Source: Verrucomicrobiota bacterium
GTDB taxonomy: Bacteria; Verrucomicrobiota; Lentisphaeria; Oligosphaerales; JAFGRS01
DNA: 6,869 nt
NCBI GenBank assembly: GCA_019136035.1
Contig: JAGVUW010000830.1
Span: 1-6,869 of the forward strand
Direction of reading: 5' to 3'
The notes beneath the pieces were generated by a model that was not told where the DNA came from, searched no databases, and saw only the letters and a list, made by a program, of their open reading frames with translations. The position numbers and the translations under genes were made by a program. Each line of letters starts with the position of its first letter. Positions within the stretch are counted from its first letter, which is position 1. Positions 1 to 5,935 of this stretch are shown one piece after another.

Positions 1-2
1 CG

Positions 3-695
3 ACCACCGCCCTGTCGCATGCGTCCTTCCTGGCTGCGCGTCGTCGCATGCAGAACCAGCAGGGGTTCGGCGTGTCGACGCTGCTGAACGACGCCGACAA
101 CATCAACGACAGCGACACCACCATCGTGCTCGATAGCACGGCTGGGATGTTCGCCGGCCAGTTCATTCAAATCGACGCGGAGATCATCCAGATCGGCTCG
201 GTGACCAACACCACGACCCTGGCTAGCTGCGTGCGTGGCTGCATGGGCACCACAGCGGCTGCACACAACGATGACGCGCGGGTCTATCAGTTGACCGGAC
301 CTATCCCTCTGTCCCGCATCTTCGCGGTGGTTCCCTACGAGCTCGAGGCCACCCTGATGGAGGTGCTCGGGTCTGAGCGCGTTCCCGGATACGCCAACAA
401 CGACCTGAATTTCCTGAGGGCCGAGTGGCAGAACGGGCGCATCACTCCATTGGCAGTGCCGGCCTACTACCTGGGCGGCGATCTAACCAACTGGTACCTG
501 GCCGCCCCGGCAGCGGACATCCCCTGCCTGGAGATGGCCTATCTGAACAACCGTCAGGAGCCGGAAATCCTGGTGCAGGACGACCCGCGTGTCGGCAACG
601 TGTTCACTCGGGACAACATCCGCTACAAGGTGCGGCACGAGTATGGCGGCGCTGCGGTCGATTTCCGCGGCCTGGATGGCAACATCGTCGCCTGA
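3..695 (+). CDS. Major capsid protein, HK97-like fold, C-terminal part (5' truncated by window)
   Basis: This is the shell-forming subunit of the phage head, seen only as its last 230 or so residues. The frame is open to the left edge, so the ATG at 48 is almost certainly an internal methionine. The residues before it (ALSHASFLAARRRMQNQQG) read as the conserved helix that precedes the P-domain strand in these capsid proteins. Typical family features follow: FAVVPYELEA, a WYLAAP strand, EMAYLNNRQEPEI, and a C-terminus with YKVRHEYGG and DFRG. I recognise this block from capsid proteins of Mu-like and clostridial-type phages, from memory and not by search. An extra domain of about 75 residues, roughly nucleotides 72-296, sits between the helix and the FAVVP strand. 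It contains two cysteines (CVRGC) and the motif GTTAAAH. The identity is firm. The subfamily is less certain because the N-terminus is missing. Confidence 0.85.
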   Translation, partial: TTALSHASFLAARRRMQNQQGFGVSTLLNDADNINDSDTTIVLDSTAGMFAGQFIQIDAEIIQIGSVTNTTTLASCVRGCMGTTAAAHNDDARVYQLTGPIPLSRIFAVVPYELEATLMEVLGSERVPGYANNDLNFLRAEWQNGRITPLAVPAYYLGGDLTNWYLAAPAADIPCLEMAYLNNRQEPEILVQDDPRVGNVFTRDNIRYKVRHEYGGAAVDFRGLDGNIVA

Positions 696-709
696 TAACC
701 AGCACTGAC

Positions 710-751
710 CGCATGGCGGGCGGCTCGGGCAACCGGGTCGCCTGCCATGCG
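710..751 (+). promoter_or_regulatory. 19-bp RNA hairpin with GCAA tetraloop after the capsid gene
   Basis: Bases 710-728 pair with 733-751 without a break: 16 Watson-Crick pairs and three G-U wobbles (718/743, 723/738, 725/736). The loop, 729-732, is GCAA, a stable GNRA tetraloop. It begins 14 bases after the capsid stop codon and ends five bases before the Shine-Dalgarno of the fibre gene. No T-run follows, so it is not a textbook intrinsic terminator. Partial termination, protection of the capsid mRNA 3' end, or an RNase III processing site are all possible. The structure is read directly from the sequence; the function is inference. Confidence 0.7.
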
Positions 752-756
752 TAACT

Positions 757-764
757 GGAGGGAG
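757..764 (+). promoter_or_regulatory. Ribosome binding site of the fibre gene (fixes its start at 771)
   Basis: GGAGGGAG lies 6-8 bases before the ATG at 771. The upstream in-frame ATG at 747 is inside the 3' arm of the preceding hairpin and has no comparable site, so 771 is the better start. Confidence 0.75.
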
Positions 765-770
765 AAGAGC

Positions 771-1694
771 ATGAGAAGGGATTTTCGGGTTCTGCTGGTG
801 CTGGCCCTGGTGCTGCTGATTGGCGGCACGGTCATAGCGGCCAGCGGTGACATCTGGGCGCTGCGCAACTCGGCTGGGTCTGAGGTGCTGCGCGTGCTGT
901 CGACCGGCGTCCTGGTGCCGGGTTCCGACAACACCTACGACCTGGGGTCGTCGGCCCTGTCGTGGAAGGACGCCCATATTCAGGGCGCGGCTACGCTCGG
1001 GTCTGCCAGCGTGACTGGCGCCGCGACGGTCGGCACCACCCTGGGCGTGACCGGGGCGTCGACCTTCACCGGGTCGACCACGCACAACGGCGACGTCACA
1101 CTGGGCAACGCCGCGACGGATGCAGTGACGATGGCCGGCCGGGTCTATGCTACCGACAAGCTGGACGTCACCGGGGCAACGGCGCTGGCCAGCACCCTGG
1201 CGGTGACCGGTGCGTCAACGTTCACCGGCTCCACTACTCACAACGGGGACGTCAACCTCGGCAATGCCGGGACTGACGCGATCACGATGGCTGGCGCGGT
1301 CTATGCCAACGACAACGTCACCTTGGGCAACGACCTGGCGGACGCCATTGACATCAACGGGACTGCTGACATTGCATCCGTGCGGTTCAGCGGCTATATC
1401 AACGGCACCATCAAGGACACGCCGTCTGACTACACCGTGATCGCAGGGACCGACCACTTCGTGGCCGTCTCCAACACGGACTCGGCCCGGACCGTCTACC
1501 TGCCGACCGCTGCGTCGGTTGGCACCGGCGGAATCATCGTGGTGAAGGACACGTCTGGCGCGGCCAACAGCAACAACATCACGGTCGAGGGCTCTGGCGA
1601 CGAGACCATTGACGGGGCCGCCAACAAGGCGATTGACACGGCCTATGGGTCGTTGCGTCTCATCACCAATGGCACCGCCTGGTTCACCTTCTAG
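771..1694 (+). CDS. Repeat-containing phage fibre protein with N-terminal signal peptide or membrane segment
   Basis: A 307-residue protein that looks like a trimeric virion fibre, perhaps a head fibre given its place between capsid and connector. Residues 2-6 are basic and 7-22 are strongly hydrophobic. TVIA followed by ASGD at 20-27 offers a signal peptidase I site (V21, A23). No cysteine is present there, so it is not a lipoprotein signal. Residues about 54-80 carry TYDLGSSALSWKD, a motif common in phage fibre shafts. Residues 93-129 and 145-181 are two near-identical repeats (VTGAST, FTGSTTHNGDV, LGNA, TDA), and a third, degenerate unit starts near 182. Residues about 220-307 form a beta-rich end module (HFVAV, RTVYLP, IIVVKD, ETIDGA, GSLRLITNGTAWF) that I recognise from fibre and adhesin-like phage proteins. 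Export signals are not expected in ordinary virion proteins, which leaves open a membrane-displayed or secreted cargo protein. Confidence 0.8.
   Translation: MRRDFRVLLVLALVLLIGGTVIAASGDIWALRNSAGSEVLRVLSTGVLVPGSDNTYDLGSSALSWKDAHIQGAATLGSASVTGAATVGTTLGVTGASTFTGSTTHNGDVTLGNAATDAVTMAGRVYATDKLDVTGATALASTLAVTGASTFTGSTTHNGDVNLGNAGTDAITMAGAVYANDNVTLGNDLADAIDINGTADIASVRFSGYINGTIKDTPSDYTVIAGTDHFVAVSNTDSARTVYLPTAASVGTGGIIVVKDTSGAANSNNITVEGSGDETIDGAANKAIDTAYGSLRLITNGTAWFTF
1047..1313 (+). repeat. Two tandem 156-bp-period coding repeats in the fibre shaft
   Basis: Copy 1 begins at 1047 and copy 2 at 1203, each with about 37 clearly matching codons. The first 17 codons encode the same residues in both copies although eight of them differ at synonymous positions. 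A third, weaker unit (NVTLGN, then DAIDING) begins at 1314. Divergent codons for an unchanged protein point to an old duplication under selection, not a recent slippage event. Confidence 0.85.
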
Positions 1695-1708
1695 CCGAGG
1701 AGCGCAGC

Positions 1709-2437
1709 ATGAGCTACTCTGCCATTCGCAAGCGGGTGCGGGACATTGCCCAGGCGCCGGACGCAACGGTCGTCACGCAGATGACCAGCGACACGGACAC
1801 GGACAAGGTCGAGCACCGCTGCATCCAGGGGGCTCTGCTGCGCTTCTCTGCTGACCGGCCGCGACGCCTCGTGGCCCGTTATGCCGCGTCTGGTGCCTGG
1901 GAGTATGCGCTGGCCACGGTCATAACTGGCTGGGACGAGGGCTACCAGATTCAGCGTGTGGTGGTTCCGACGGGCCAGCAGGACCGCAACGTCATGGACG
2001 AGGCGGACTGGGAGGTCTACCAGCGGCACGAGGATGGCGCGTGGTATCTGCGGTTCCTGGACAATGCTCCTGGCAGCGACTATTTCGGCATCGAGGGCAC
2101 CCGGCCGCACGCGCTGGACAGCACCACGGACACCGTGACGTCTGACGCGCCGCAACTCGTCGATGCGTTCTGCAAGATGGCGGCTGCCGAGGTTCTGGAG
2201 GTGCTGGCGAACTACTACGCTCGCAACGCCGAGAGCACCATTGGCGCAGACGGAGTGAACTACTCCACGCAAAGCGACGTCTACTCGCGGCGAGCGAAGG
2301 CGTTGCGCGACGAGTACGCGGCGCAGGTCAAGCAGACCGGTGGCGGCAGTGGTGGTGCTTGCGGCCGCATTGTGGACTGGGATGGCAGCCTGACCGGCGG
2401 CGAGGACCGGCTGTTCCATCGTCGCGGTCTGACCTGA
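1709..2437 (+). CDS. Head-tail connector (adaptor) protein
   Basis: A 242-residue protein that probably forms the ring docked under the portal, linking the DNA-filled head to the neck. Evidence is position, size and composition. The N-terminal helix is followed by CIQGALLRFSADRPR. A beta-rich middle contains DEADWEVYQ and WYLRFLD. A helical hairpin follows (residues about 145-207) with LVDAFCKMAAAEVLEVLANYYAR and YSRRAKALRDEY, split by the TIGADGVNYST loop. I recognise this pattern from connector proteins of lambda- and Mu-like phages, from memory. The last 33 residues are a glycine-rich linker (211-217) and a short tail with VDWDG and RLFHRRG. The ATG at 1709 has GAGGAG six bases upstream, and the gene starts 14 bases after the fibre stop. 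The stop overlaps the next start (TGATG), so translation is probably coupled. Confidence 0.75.
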   Translation: MSYSAIRKRVRDIAQAPDATVVTQMTSDTDTDKVEHRCIQGALLRFSADRPRRLVARYAASGAWEYALATVITGWDEGYQIQRVVVPTGQQDRNVMDEADWEVYQRHEDGAWYLRFLDNAPGSDYFGIEGTRPHALDSTTDTVTSDAPQLVDAFCKMAAAEVLEVLANYYARNAESTIGADGVNYSTQSDVYSRRAKALRDEYAAQVKQTGGGSGGACGRIVDWDGSLTGGEDRLFHRRGLT

Positions 2438-2922
2438 TGGATATCCGCGCCGAGGTCCGGGCGCAGGGGACGCTGGCTGAGGGGAAGTCCCTGGAGGGCG
2501 TGCGCAGGTCGGTGTGGGTGCACATCGTTCGCGCGGCCTCGGCCCTGCAGGGGGCGGTTGTTGCCGCAACTCCGGTGGGCGTGTCCTCGGCGCTGCGTGG
2601 CGCCTGGCAGGTGGTCTATGACGAGCCTGCGCTGACGGCCCGCGTGGTCAACAACATGGAGTACGCGCTGCCGGTGGAGTTGGGCCGGCGCGCCAAGATG
2701 CCACCTGTGGCGCCCATCCAGTTGTGGGTCGAGCGGAAGCTCGGCTTGAGCGGCGACGAGGCGGAGAGCGCGGCCTGGGGCATCGCCCGCAAGAAGGCCC
2801 GCACGGCCACTCCGGGACAGCACTTTGTCGAGCGGACCTGGGACGCTGCCATGCCGATCATCGAGCGCGAGGAGTTCGGCGACGAGTTGGCGCTGACCAT
2901 CATCAAGGACCTGGAGGGCTGA
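2437..2922 (+). CDS. HK97 gp10-like neck / tail-completion protein
   Basis: A 161-residue protein of the HK97 gp10 type, which works at the head-tail joining interface. Family landmarks are visible in order: a basic helical N-terminus, ATPVGVSSALRGAW at about 44-57, VNNMEYALPVELG at about 71-83, and PGQHFVERTWD near 126-136, followed by a C-terminal helix. The start is placed at ATG 2437, which overlaps the connector stop as TGATG. A TTG at 2359 in the same frame would add 26 residues but would lie 79 bases inside the upstream gene and has no better ribosome site. Translational coupling to the connector is likely. Which neck slot it fills (neck, completion or closure) cannot be told from sequence alone. 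Confidence 0.75.
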   Translation: MDIRAEVRAQGTLAEGKSLEGVRRSVWVHIVRAASALQGAVVAATPVGVSSALRGAWQVVYDEPALTARVVNNMEYALPVELGRRAKMPPVAPIQLWVERKLGLSGDEAESAAWGIARKKARTATPGQHFVERTWDAAMPIIEREEFGDELALTIIKDLEG

Positions 2923-2925
2923 GGT

Positions 2926-3387
2926 ATGGCCTGGAGCAGCATTGTCTCAGCCCTGGCTACGCGCATCGACGCGGTGACTGGAGTCAACGGCGTTTATCAG
3001 TATCTGCGCTGGAGCAAGGACGCGGCGGGCACGGACGCATGGCGTGGCCTGTTCGTAACATCTGGCATCATGCAGACATGGATGCTGACCCGGACGAGGC
3101 AGACAAGCCTCATCTGTGAGGACGACGACAACCGTTACCGGGTAAGGCATGACGTCGAGGTGCAAGCGTTCTACGCGCTGGACGACTCGGCCGCGACGGA
3201 GACCACCTTCAATGGCTTGGTCGCGGCGGTGTGTGCGGACCTGCGCACGGGTGACCGGACGCTGGGCGGGGCCTGCGTGACGATGACCGAGCCGCAGGCA
3301 GACATCCGGCATGGCATGTTCGGCCAGGGGCAGGGGGTCCTGTCGCACGTGGCCACCATCAGATTCACCGTGGAGGAAGTGCTGTGA
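2926..3387 (+). CDS. Tail-terminator-like / tail-completion protein
   Basis: A 153-residue protein, probably one that caps the tail tube or joins it to the neck. It has an N-terminal helix (IVSALATRIDAV), a beta strand with RYRVRHDVEVQAFYAL, and DDSAATETTFNGLVAAVCADLR, then an ending with HVATIRFTVEEV. The pattern of helix, strands, then an acidic helix leading to a final strand is that of tail-terminator-type proteins, and the position after the gp10-like gene fits. The assignment is by pattern and context, not by a clear motif. The ATG at 2926 has GGAGGG at 2913-2918, inside the end of the previous gene, and the two genes are separated by only three bases. Confidence 0.55.
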   Translation: MAWSSIVSALATRIDAVTGVNGVYQYLRWSKDAAGTDAWRGLFVTSGIMQTWMLTRTRQTSLICEDDDNRYRVRHDVEVQAFYALDDSAATETTFNGLVAAVCADLRTGDRTLGGACVTMTEPQADIRHGMFGQGQGVLSHVATIRFTVEEVL

Positions 3388-3767
3388 GCATGTGTGACGA
3401 GGTCGTCCTGCTGCCGAGTGCGGCCAGGACTGCGACCGCCAACAGTGCCAGGATTGACAACGTGACAGGAGCCACGGGTATCGCCATCTACCTGGACGTG
3501 ACGGCGGTTGCGGCGACGCCGAATCTGTCGGCCGTGACCGTCCAGGTCCCGGTCGGAGATGCCTGGCACCCCATCTACACGTTCGGATCGCTGACTATCG
3601 CGACCACCGGGGTGAGGGCGTTCTGTATCCATCCTGGAGCAGCGAGTGCTGCATCCTGGACCGCAGCCCCACTGCAGGGGCCGCTGCCCAGGTCCTTCCG
3701 TGTGTCCGTGACGCATGACGACGTGGATGCCATTACCTACTCGCTACGGGCCGAGATGCTGCCCTGA
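3384..3767 (+). CDS. Small beta-rich phage structural protein
   Basis: A 127-residue protein that is almost all predicted strand and turn, with alternating hydrophobic segments such as IAIYLDVTAV and VTVQVPVG, a GVRAFCIHPGA turn, and SFRVSVTHDDVDAITYSL near the end. I recall similar small proteins from structural modules of GC-rich phages, often unnamed, where a beta-sandwich decoration or tail role is suspected. No catalytic motif is seen. The start is GTG at 3384: it overlaps the upstream stop by four bases and has GGAGG at 3372-3376 with a seven-base spacer. An ATG at 3390 is too far from that site. The gene ends in another TGATG overlap with the next gene. A structural role is inferred from its place between two tail genes. 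Confidence 0.6.
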   Translation: MSMCDEVVLLPSAARTATANSARIDNVTGATGIAIYLDVTAVAATPNLSAVTVQVPVGDAWHPIYTFGSLTIATTGVRAFCIHPGAASAASWTAAPLQGPLPRSFRVSVTHDDVDAITYSLRAEMLP

Positions 3768-4261
3768 TGTCGCACAGCACGCACATCAAGGCGGTCTGCG
3801 ACGCCATGGTCTCGCACCTGTCGACCAGCCTGGCGAGCCTGGGTATGAAGTCCTGCGCGTGGTCGGCGGGCACCAGGGCGGAGCCGGTCTACCCGGCCAA
3901 CCCCAGGACCGACTGCCCGCTGTTGCGGCTGCGGCTCTACACTGCCGACGTCAGGCCCGGAAAGGTGAAACAGACCACGGACGTCGTGCTGAAGGCGAGC
4001 GTCTACTACTACCAGAGGCAGACCCCGGGAAGCGCGCACCAGGCCGCGATCGTCACTGTGCTGGAGACCATCGTCGACACCCTGGCCGGTGACTGGAGGC
4101 CGAGCGAGGTGGACGCCCTGTCCGGCATCTCGCTCTACTCGGTGGCGCCAGAGCAGGTGGTGGTGCACGACGAGATGACGCATCCGCTCGGGGACGACCC
4201 GGCGATGCGAGTAAGTGTCGGCGAGGTGTCGCTGGCAATCACCTACAGGAGCAACGGATGA
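3767..4261 (+). CDS. Second tail-terminator / tail-completion-like protein
   Basis: A 164-residue protein lying just upstream of the tail tube, the usual place for the tail terminator. It starts with a helix (HIKAVCDAMVSHLSTSLASL), continues with strands (LLRLRLYTADV, TTDVVLKASVYYYQR), then a helix AAIVTVLETIVDTLAG, and closes with a strand MRVSVGEVSLAITYRS. A final strand of this kind is frequent in lambda gpU-like terminators, but I see no diagnostic motif. The ATG at 3767 shares a base with the upstream stop, so coupled translation is likely. The 3' end overlaps the next gene by four bases. With the gene at 2926 also terminator-like, one of the two may instead be a neck completion protein. 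Confidence 0.5.
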   Translation: MSHSTHIKAVCDAMVSHLSTSLASLGMKSCAWSAGTRAEPVYPANPRTDCPLLRLRLYTADVRPGKVKQTTDVVLKASVYYYQRQTPGSAHQAAIVTVLETIVDTLAGDWRPSEVDALSGISLYSVAPEQVVVHDEMTHPLGDDPAMRVSVGEVSLAITYRSNG

Positions 4262-4494
4262 TGGCCAAGAGCGTCCGCGCCCGTCGGGTGCGCCTGATGG
4301 TCCCCCATGCCCCGAACCGGGACGCCGGCGCTCTCGTGCGCCTGGTCGCCCTGGGCATCGAGGTTCCCGTGGGGGAGTGGTTCGAGCTGCGCCAGGACCG
4401 CGCACAAGAGGCCCTGGCGAGATACCCCTGGCTCGTGGTCGAGGACCAGCGAGCCTGCCCGGCTCCCAAGCCGGAAAACCTGAAGGAGGTCTGA
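4258..4494 (+). CDS. Small basic hypothetical protein upstream of the tail tube gene
   Basis: A 78-residue protein that I do not recognise firmly. The N-terminus is very basic (KSVRARRVRLM), the middle reads GIEVPVGEWFELRQD, then a helix QEALARYPWLVVEDQ, and the end is proline- and lysine-containing. The segment with a strand, a glycine turn, FEL and then an Ala/Leu helix resembles small accessory proteins common in phage structural operons. No enzyme motif is present. ATG 4258 overlaps the upstream stop as ATGA and has AGGAG at 4247-4251. A second ATG follows at once at 4261, and either could be used. A role in tail assembly is guessed from position only. Confidence 0.6.
   Translation: MMAKSVRARRVRLMVPHAPNRDAGALVRLVALGIEVPVGEWFELRQDRAQEALARYPWLVVEDQRACPAPKPENLKEV
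4483..4490 (+). promoter_or_regulatory. Full-length Shine-Dalgarno of the tail tube gene
   Basis: AAGGAGGT matches the 16S anti-Shine-Dalgarno at all eight bases and lies eight bases before ATG 4499. It is the strongest ribosome site in the window and fits a protein needed in many copies per virion. Confidence 0.8.
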
Positions 4495-4498
4495 GGCT

Positions 4499-5872
4499 AT
4501 GGGAGTCGGCCAGAGTTGGGGAGGAGCGCTGCTCCTGAAGACGGAGTCTACATATGGCACAGGAGCCGACCTTGCGAAGGCGGCGACCACCATCCCGGTG
4601 ACGTCGGAGACCTTCGCTGTCGAGCATCCGCGCCCGGTCTACGGCAACATCCTGACGAGCCGGGTGGCCTATGGCACGGCCCCCGGGGTCATCTCGGCGA
4701 CCGGCGGGTTCACCATGGAGGCTGACGCAGTCAATGTCGGCCTGCCGCTATTCTACTGGAATGGACAGGCGACGAGCACGGCGCTGGCCGGCCTGCTCAC
4801 GAAGCCTACCGTGACCGCAGGGTCTGGCGGGGCGCTGCCTGCCGGAGAGTATTACTATAAGGTCGCAGCGGTCGTCCGGAACAGCGTCCTGGGTCTGACT
4901 TTCGTCACCGGGGCTAGCGCCGTCTCAGATAAGGCGACGGCTACAGCAGAGAACGGAACCATCACTATCGGGTGGACCAACCCCACAACATTGACCCTCC
5001 CGTCCGGTTGGGCATACTTCGGCACGGCGGTCTATCGCACGGCCAAAGACGGAGCCTCGGGCTCCGAGAGGTTCCTTCATCTTGAGACCGGAACCGGGGC
5101 ATCATGGGCGGATGCCACGACAGCGGCTCTGGGCACAGCGACACCGCCAGCCACCATCTATCAGCACATCTATGTCCCGGCAGCGGTGTCCGCGGCGACC
5201 CATCCGCTGGGCGGATTCAGTGTCGGAGTGCTCAAAGACAACGACAAGTCCGAGCAATACATCGGCTGCCGGATGAACACCTTCGGCTTGAGCCTGGGCG
5301 ACCAGAACGCCCCGGTCGAGGTGACCTTCGAGGCGATGGCTCAGACGGCATTCTCTGTGGCCAACCTGACTCCATCCCCGAGCATCGTCGCCCCGCTGAT
5401 GAACTGGCAGGCCCAGGTCCTGCAGAACAACACGGCGATGGCCACGGTCGAGGCGCTGGAGTTGACTGCGACGAACAACCTGGAGCCCATCCCGCAACTG
5501 GCCGGCAAGAACTATGTGCGGGACTTCTACCCGGGTGAGCGGACCGTAACCGGAACACTGACCGTGGCCTTCGAGGACCACGACCAGTGGGACAAGCTAC
5601 TGGCGGGCACGGCGTTCGAGCTATCGCTGTGGATTGGCGGGCAGGCGACGACCGCTCTGGCATCCTTCAACGACGGGCTTGGCAACACCATCGCATCCTG
5701 GCCCTACGGTATGCGCGTCGACCTCTGGAACTGCGTCTATACCGGCGGAGGAGCGAACCTCTCCGGGCGCGACCGGCTCGTGGCTCAGTTCCCATTTGTC
5801 TCAACCATGGACAGCGGCGAGGGCGAGGAGATGCAGGTTACGGTCTACAACCAGACGGCATCCTACGCATAG
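4499..5872 (+). CDS. Major tail tube protein with inserted fibronectin/Ig-like domain
   Basis: A 457-residue protein that polymerises as stacked rings to make the tail tube through which DNA passes. The N-terminal part (residues 1-100) has GALLLKTESTYGT, VYGNILTSRVAYGT and GGFTMEAD, typical of tail tube proteins. The core resumes at about 219 with IYQHIYVPAAV, GGFSVGVLKD, QYIGCRMNTFGLSLG and VEVTFEAMAQT. It ends with TVTGTLTVAFED and RLVAQFPFVSTMD. Residues about 101-218 are an extra module: GEYYYKVAAVV, ATAENGTITIGWTNP, FGTAVYRTAKD and SWADATT look like the strands of a fibronectin type III or Ig-like fold. Plain tubes are much shorter, and this insert explains the length. The start follows a perfect Shine-Dalgarno four bases after the previous stop. 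The protein assignment is firm by pattern and order. The fold of the insert is inference. Confidence 0.8.
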   Translation: MGVGQSWGGALLLKTESTYGTGADLAKAATTIPVTSETFAVEHPRPVYGNILTSRVAYGTAPGVISATGGFTMEADAVNVGLPLFYWNGQATSTALAGLLTKPTVTAGSGGALPAGEYYYKVAAVVRNSVLGLTFVTGASAVSDKATATAENGTITIGWTNPTTLTLPSGWAYFGTAVYRTAKDGASGSERFLHLETGTGASWADATTAALGTATPPATIYQHIYVPAAVSAATHPLGGFSVGVLKDNDKSEQYIGCRMNTFGLSLGDQNAPVEVTFEAMAQTAFSVANLTPSPSIVAPLMNWQAQVLQNNTAMATVEALELTATNNLEPIPQLAGKNYVRDFYPGERTVTGTLTVAFEDHDQWDKLLAGTAFELSLWIGGQATTALASFNDGLGNTIASWPYGMRVDLWNCVYTGGGANLSGRDRLVAQFPFVSTMDSGEGEEMQVTVYNQTASYA

Positions 5873-5883
5873 ACCGCACGCTT

Positions 5884-5926
5884 CAGGACGCCGCGACCCA
5901 GCCTCCCATCGGGTCGCGTCGTCCTG
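5884..5926 (+). promoter_or_regulatory. Long hairpin after the tail tube gene; loop complementary to the next Shine-Dalgarno
   Basis: Bases 5884-5899 pair with 5911-5926: 15 Watson-Crick pairs with one C/T mismatch (5891/5919). The loop is 11 bases (5900-5910). No T-run follows, so canonical termination is unlikely. The loop contains CCTCC at 5902-5906, which is complementary to GGAGG at 5937-5941 in the ribosome site of the next gene. That would permit a pseudoknot. The hairpin is seen directly; a regulatory role is inferred. Confidence 0.7.
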
Positions 5927-5935
5927 TCTATATCC

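Noticed and set aside
710..751. Classical rho-independent terminator
   Set aside because: The stem is strong but no run of T follows, and co-oriented genes of the same module continue at once. It is kept as a hairpin of uncertain function.
747..770. Upstream ATG start for the fibre gene
   Set aside because: It falls in the 3' arm of the hairpin and has no good ribosome site. It would also place extra charged residues before the signal sequence.
483..1085. Long open frame on the minus strand across the capsid end and the fibre start
   Set aside because: It is antisense to two well-supported genes, is rich in Arg/Gly/Pro as expected of GC-rich shadow frames, and has no recognisable domain.
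1047..1313. CRISPR-like or mobile-element repeats
   Set aside because: The repeats are in frame, encode fibre shaft units and differ at synonymous sites. There is no spacer structure and no terminal inverted repeat.
2359..2436. TTG start extending the gp10-like protein by 26 residues
   Set aside because: The ATG at 2437 overlaps the previous stop in the coupled pattern used elsewhere in the operon, and the added residues look like out-of-frame connector sequence.
3737..4627. Minus-strand open frame of 296 codons
   Set aside because: It lies opposite three coupled plus-strand genes, its product is Arg/Pro/Gly-rich and low in complexity, and no supporting ribosome site was found. It is treated as a GC artefact.
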